A stretch of DNA of 64,000 nucleotides from Trypanosoma brucei gambiense DAL972. Taxonomy: Eukaryota > Euglenozoa > Kinetoplastea > Trypanosomatida > Trypanosomatidae. Within the stretch, counting starts at the first letter, position 1, and each line of letters begins with the position of its first letter. Below are positions 59,651-64,000 of this stretch, one piece after another. The notes beneath the pieces are model-generated. The model saw nothing but the letters and a program-made list of their open reading frames with translations. It was not told where the DNA came from and searched no databases. Location: positions 1,178,001 through 1,242,000 of the forward strand of contig NC_026741.1 in NCBI RefSeq assembly GCF_000210295.1, written 5' to 3'. The position numbers were made by a program, and so were the translations under genes.

Positions 59651-61684
59651 TTTTTTTTTAAAAAAAGAAAACATTATTATTATTTTTTTTTTAGGGGGGT
59701 GGGTCCTGCGACGGGAGTGACTAGGCCCTACTGAATAAATTATTATATGCTATCCTCCTTAATTTTTTAATACAAACGGATAGCGAAGGTAAGTTTTCCT
59801 CAACTTCAACATGTAGATTAGCCTCCCTTTTTTTTTTTTCTGTGAACGTATTATTTGTTGTCCAAAAGTGCAGGAACAACTTGTTTGTCGTTTTCCTTCC
59901 AGACGGTTTTTCTCCATTTTGGAGTAGGGCAGGCGAGGCACTGACCGTTCCCTGTAAAAACACATCCTCAGGACCTGGTCTGTCAGGGGCCCTCGGCATG
60001 TCGACACCGCCTTTCACATCTGCCAGCCAGCCGGCCCACAATGTCTAAAAACTGCTGGCGCTGAGGATGGCTCGTGTGAGGCTGGATGGCACGCACCGGC
60101 AAACCCCGTCAGATATATCATTGGGGACGTCCTCAAACACCCAAGAGACCGACTATCCTAACGTGGTGTGGCAAGTTGGCGCCCCGCTGGAGGGGAAGAG
60201 AAGAGCCGAACCTCCATTCGTGATTTCAGGGCGAAGTTGGAAATCCAGAAATGGAAATGTGAGCGATCATGCGCAACACTACTGGGACTCCGGGAAGAAA
60301 GTGTGTTTTCTGAGTGATGGCGCCTGAAAATACAAACTTTCACTTGCTTTCGGTGTCAATTGAATCTTATTTCTCCTTAACAAGGATGCAGAACAGATTC
60401 CTCGTCCCATTCTCTATGGAGATTAACGAAATGTGAGGTCTCTCAGTCATAAAAAGGTTGCTTCTCTTGAAAGCGCCTCATGGGGACACGGCGGCCTTTC
60501 GCCTTCCTTAATAGACGCTCATGAAGGTTGAGGAAGGTAGAATGAAGGCTTGCGCCCATTATCAATACATAGTGTTGCCTTGCTGTAAAATGAAGAGTAA
60601 CAGCGTATCAATATTCCATTCGAAACAGGATATGAGTAATTGACGCTCCAAAAAATTATTATAGTCTTAGAAAGCATAACCATTACGGTGACGCCTGAAA
60701 ATGGTGAACAGCTCGGTGTGGCATTTGCCTGCCTTCCCAATAACTCTAATGTAAGCATGTAAAGGTTGTAGCAATTAAAAGCGAGGATCAAGATTCAGTA
60801 GCCATCGGAGCTGACGTAAAACAGCACTATTTTGCTTGAGACACCCGCATCGCAGAGGAGAAGGGTGATGAAGCTGACGTTGAATTGATAGCTGGAGAAG
60901 AGTTTAACACTTACCAACAATGAAGCTCCAACTTGACATACATCATTCAGAGCCACATTGCTTTCAATAGAAGTTACCTGTTTTACGCACAGCAATGTAA
61001 CATTTTGGAAAGCGATGCGAAACTTCAGAAGTCATCACAGTTGGATAATACTCAATGTAGCAGTATCAAGGTACATGAAGAAAATTGTGGATTGTCCAAA
61101 TTTTTCAAAACATTGTGTGCCAGAGCTCGGTAAATAGGTAAAAACACGTGTCGATGGCAGTTGAAAACATCAATGATGCCATTACATCTGTAGTGGATTA
61201 GACAGCACCAAAAAACAATTCATAGGAAGAAAATGTTGTTCCTCCTTCATCACAGAAAGGAGGGTGTTGAACATAACAGCTGTGAGGACATGCAGGAAGG
61301 TGCACTTCAAAACTGCTAATGGATGAGACAAAGAAAAACTTCGTGCCTTATTGAAAGAATTATTCACAGCACCATTATTATAGATTCCTACCCTAATAAT
61401 GGAAAAGGAACCCACCGGAAGAAAAGGGGAGCGAAGTCGCAGATCTTAATGAATATGTAAGCGAATCAGTCTACAAGAAGTCCAACAACTGAATTGAAGA
61501 GCACCTGTTGGCCAAAGAGCCTCTTTTTTAAAACTGTTTATCGCTGCTAAGCCGATAAATGCGGTAAAATAATCATTGTCATGGCAAACGGTAGTGGGGA
61601 AGAAATTAACTACGAGAGATCAAAGGTGATGTTTACTTCAACTCTGCAGCTTCTTCCGAAGATGAGGCACCCTTTCTGATCACT
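59651..61684. other. Gene-free region with poly-T runs and AT-rich degenerate stretch
   Basis: T and A runs at 59650-59695 and 59829-59840. From about 60330 to 61640 the DNA is AT-mixed with many stops in every frame. Minus-strand frames at 60519-61415 have a leucine-rich, possibly decayed-gene look, but I could not match them to a family. Confidence 0.45.
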
Positions 61685-62305
61685 GTGTGTGTGGAACATC
61701 ATTCCACCACTCTCGACCAAAGGAATCAGCTAAAGACGTTGAACAATCTGGGCTGCTGGAGCCGACGGGTGCTGTGTGTGAATTCACCGAGAGAGCACAG
61801 CTTAAGGGGCCTAAAAACTGGGTTCGAGAGCGACACAGCTACGACGGTCAGGTTTCCGACAGGGGGACGCAGCACTAGCTCTGTTTTAGAGGTACAGAGC
61901 GCAATCGAGGCAGTGGAGAAACGCACCCGAAGCGTAGCAGCGTTTATAGACTATGTTAGGGCATTTGGCCAGGTGCAGCGCAACTGTGGCGTTCGAACGC
62001 TAGGGTGTTTCGGAGTGCTTATCACACTCGATATGGTAGATAGGCAATTTCTCGCCACACGGAACAAAAATGTCCAGAATGTACAGTGTGCAGGCCGACG
62101 GTGCCAGGCGACGCACGGCACGCTGCGGGATTCGTTGTTTTGCAAGACCCTATTCTCCGGGGCAACAGAATGGGTGAGCGCGAAACCGAATAAGATCCCT
62201 GGACTCAGGGATAGTTTTTTTACCGGTATTATGGCCCTCAAACCGTTGGGCTCGGAAAAGGCAGAACGGAGAGATACGCAGCAAAGGTGGGAGCTGGGGG
62301 TTTGA
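61685..62305 (+). pseudogene. Relic of a non-LTR retrotransposon reverse transcriptase (ingi-like)
   Basis: The plus-strand frame keeps fragments of a LINE-type reverse transcriptase: a GF-x-T-x-RSTSSVLEVQSAI stretch like the pre-motif A region, FIDYVRAFGQV (61943 onward), which matches the FIDYxRAFDSV form of motif A with a changed aspartate, and near the end NKIPGLRDSFFTG, where an active enzyme would have PGLxxxFFADD. The catalytic aspartates are lost and the frame has no endonuclease or RNase H beside it. In T. brucei the expected source is ingi or its degenerate DIRE relatives. This is a decayed fragment without coding capacity for an active element. Confidence 0.6.
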
Positions 62306-64000
62306 TGACGATTGTTTCAAAGACGCTTTATAGAGTACCGGTAGAGAAAAAAAGGGTACCACCCGCATGGCGTGCGCACTGGGGACTCACTGCACCTTCG
62401 GGGTGCAGGATAAAAGATTAACGATACGAAGGCCTAAAACCCTTGAACCTCGGTTTTCAGTAAAAACAAAAACACAATTATCGCTTCTTTATCAGTTGCG
62501 GTAGCTCTTCCCATGTTATTTTCCAATTATTTTTATTATTATTATTTTTAATTTTTGCTGATTTGACCCCTCTAAGGGTGCAAAAGGTTACTCCAACCCT
62601 CTGGATATACCTACGAGGACAAATCTCTTCGGCGCTGAAAAGGCCGCCGGCATTTCACTGAGCTCTTTAGGCACTAAGGGTTGGGTTTGGCTCAAAATCT
62701 CTGCATAAAATTAAGGGAGGATAGAAAACCCTCGTTGGGGCAGGTTGGAACGATGCTTTGCTGGGTCTGAGTCTCTTTTTTTCGCCCCAGCACAATACTG
62801 TGCCATTCTTTTGACCCACAGCAGGGACCACAACGCCGGTAGCATCCCAGTTTCACGAGAAAAGCACGTGGAGCCAGCTTGCTATCCATCTGGAAAGTGT
62901 GTACTTTTTTGAAACACGGCGAAGGAACTGGTGCTGCCTTGGAAAAGGCGCTTCACATGCAGCCGCTTAGGTAAATTTCTATTCCGTTTCTGGGGGAAGC
63001 GGTTTATGTGCAATCACAGGCTTCGTAAAACAACCTCTTACAGAGTAAATAGGTGAAAGTACATCCTGCTATCTAAAAAACTATTTTTCTTTTTTTTTTT
63101 GATAGCTGATTGTGTATAATTACAAAGAAACGTAAACGTATTTACATACCTGCGGGTGTGGACCCACCCTCCTCTAGTGGAAAGGATGAAGTGGGTGTGA
63201 GGTTTTACGCCTTAAAACAGGTAGAAAACAGAAAGTGTTGGCCCACTTCCGATTTCCGATGTTATGTCCTTTTAATTGATAACATCGTCCTCTCACCACC
63301 GCAGTCCAAGTGCTTTGAGGAGAACCGTGAAACCTCCACGTCTTAGCAGAGCTGTTATTCCAGTGCGGCCGTGCGGCTCGTTTCACCCCTCACACTTGGA
63401 GGCTCGGGGTGTCCAGACCCAGGGGCAGGTGACTTCTCACGCTAAGGTGCTAGTCGGCTCCCGGTCCCCCTTCGCACCAGGCTGTGTTCGTGTGGTAGGT
63501 CTCCAGTCGGTCCAGCTTTCCCTAGAATGCTGTTTTGAGTGCATTTCGCAGCCACGTAAAACTACTGCCTTGTTCCATTCCATTGCTATCCTGCCCGGGG
63601 AATTTGTGAAGCCGGTAGCGCTATCGGGGTGATGCTTCTGGCGGTGCCGGTCTACCGCATGCCGGCCCTGTGATTCTCATAAAGCTCACCGCGCATAATA
63701 GGTTCCACTAGAAGATTGTTTTGGGGCCGGGATTGTCACTGCCTCCACGCCTACTTCCCCACTTATCATCCCTGTGGCACTGCCTTCAGTCCATCATCGC
63801 CCCCCCGACGGGCTGTTGCTTTTTTTTTTTTCCTTTGCCGATGGAGTGAACGGGGAACCACCTTCGATCTAGAGAATAGCTTTGCTAGAGAACGGTTTTC
63901 GCCTTATGGTGCTGAAAGCTGTGGTGGGAGGTGTGTGTGTGCATGTGTAACTACGTTGCTGACCCTCGCGAGCGGCGCCGGGCATACTCTGCTCTGCCCC
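62306..64000. other. Gene-free region, possibly further degenerate repeat DNA
   Basis: Starts AT-rich (TTA/ATT repeats at 62520-62550, T run at 63084-63100) and turns GC-rich from about 63340 to the window end. No frame on either strand is convincing. It may be decayed retroelement or start-region DNA. Confidence 0.4.

Overview
The window looks like nuclear DNA of an African trypanosome of the Trypanosoma brucei group. All recognisable genes are on the minus strand. They are intronless and closely packed, with purine-rich plus-strand tracts (pyrimidine-rich on the coding strand) before the start codons, as expected for a trans-spliced polycistronic unit. The protein set includes RAB18, a giant FLAM3-type flagellar protein with GM6-like repeats, eIF4G3, U1-70K, a PPR protein, CFAP57, DNA polymerase alpha and ERO1. 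From memory, not from a search, this order matches part of T. brucei chromosome 8 (around the FLAM3, eIF4G3, U1-70K, POLA and ERO1 loci).

Layout, left to right. (1) 1-7523: a tandem array with a period of about 2.98-2.99 kb, holding two near-identical amino acid transporter genes and a third copy cut down to its last ~39 codons. (2) 7524-9569: an A-rich (coding strand) spacer and one small ZZ-like zinc-finger protein. (3) 9570-15950: about 6.4 kb with no convincing gene. Its GC-rich core (about 11.7-15.7 kb) carries homopolymer C runs and may be degenerate mobile DNA and/or an internal transcription start region. (4) 15951-57280: a dense minus-strand gene cluster, which in transcription order from 57280 downwards is ERO1, POLA, CFAP57, PPR protein, an Mdm12-like SMP protein, a kinesin, U1-70K, eIF4G3, prohibitin 1, an Ipi3/WDR18-like WD40 protein, a short PRP31-like Nop protein, FLAM3 and RAB18. 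(5) 57281-64000: a gene-free region upstream of the first gene of the cluster. It holds three long C runs (G runs on the transcribed minus strand) and the relic of a non-LTR reverse transcriptase. It is best read as the start region or strand-switch side of the polycistron.

The genes do not form a functional operon. Neighbours serve DNA replication, ER oxidative folding, mitochondrial biology, splicing, ribosome assembly, translation and flagellum structure, as is usual for kinetoplastid gene clusters. The most interesting items are: an apparent ERMES Mdm12-like SMP-domain protein; a minimal PRP31-like Nop protein; the CLU-like head on the FLAM3/GM6-repeat giant, together with its 1701-bp near-identical repeats and a 100-N gap exactly in register with them; a DNA polymerase alpha that seems to lack the second (CysB) zinc module; and the G-run cluster at the head of the transcription unit.
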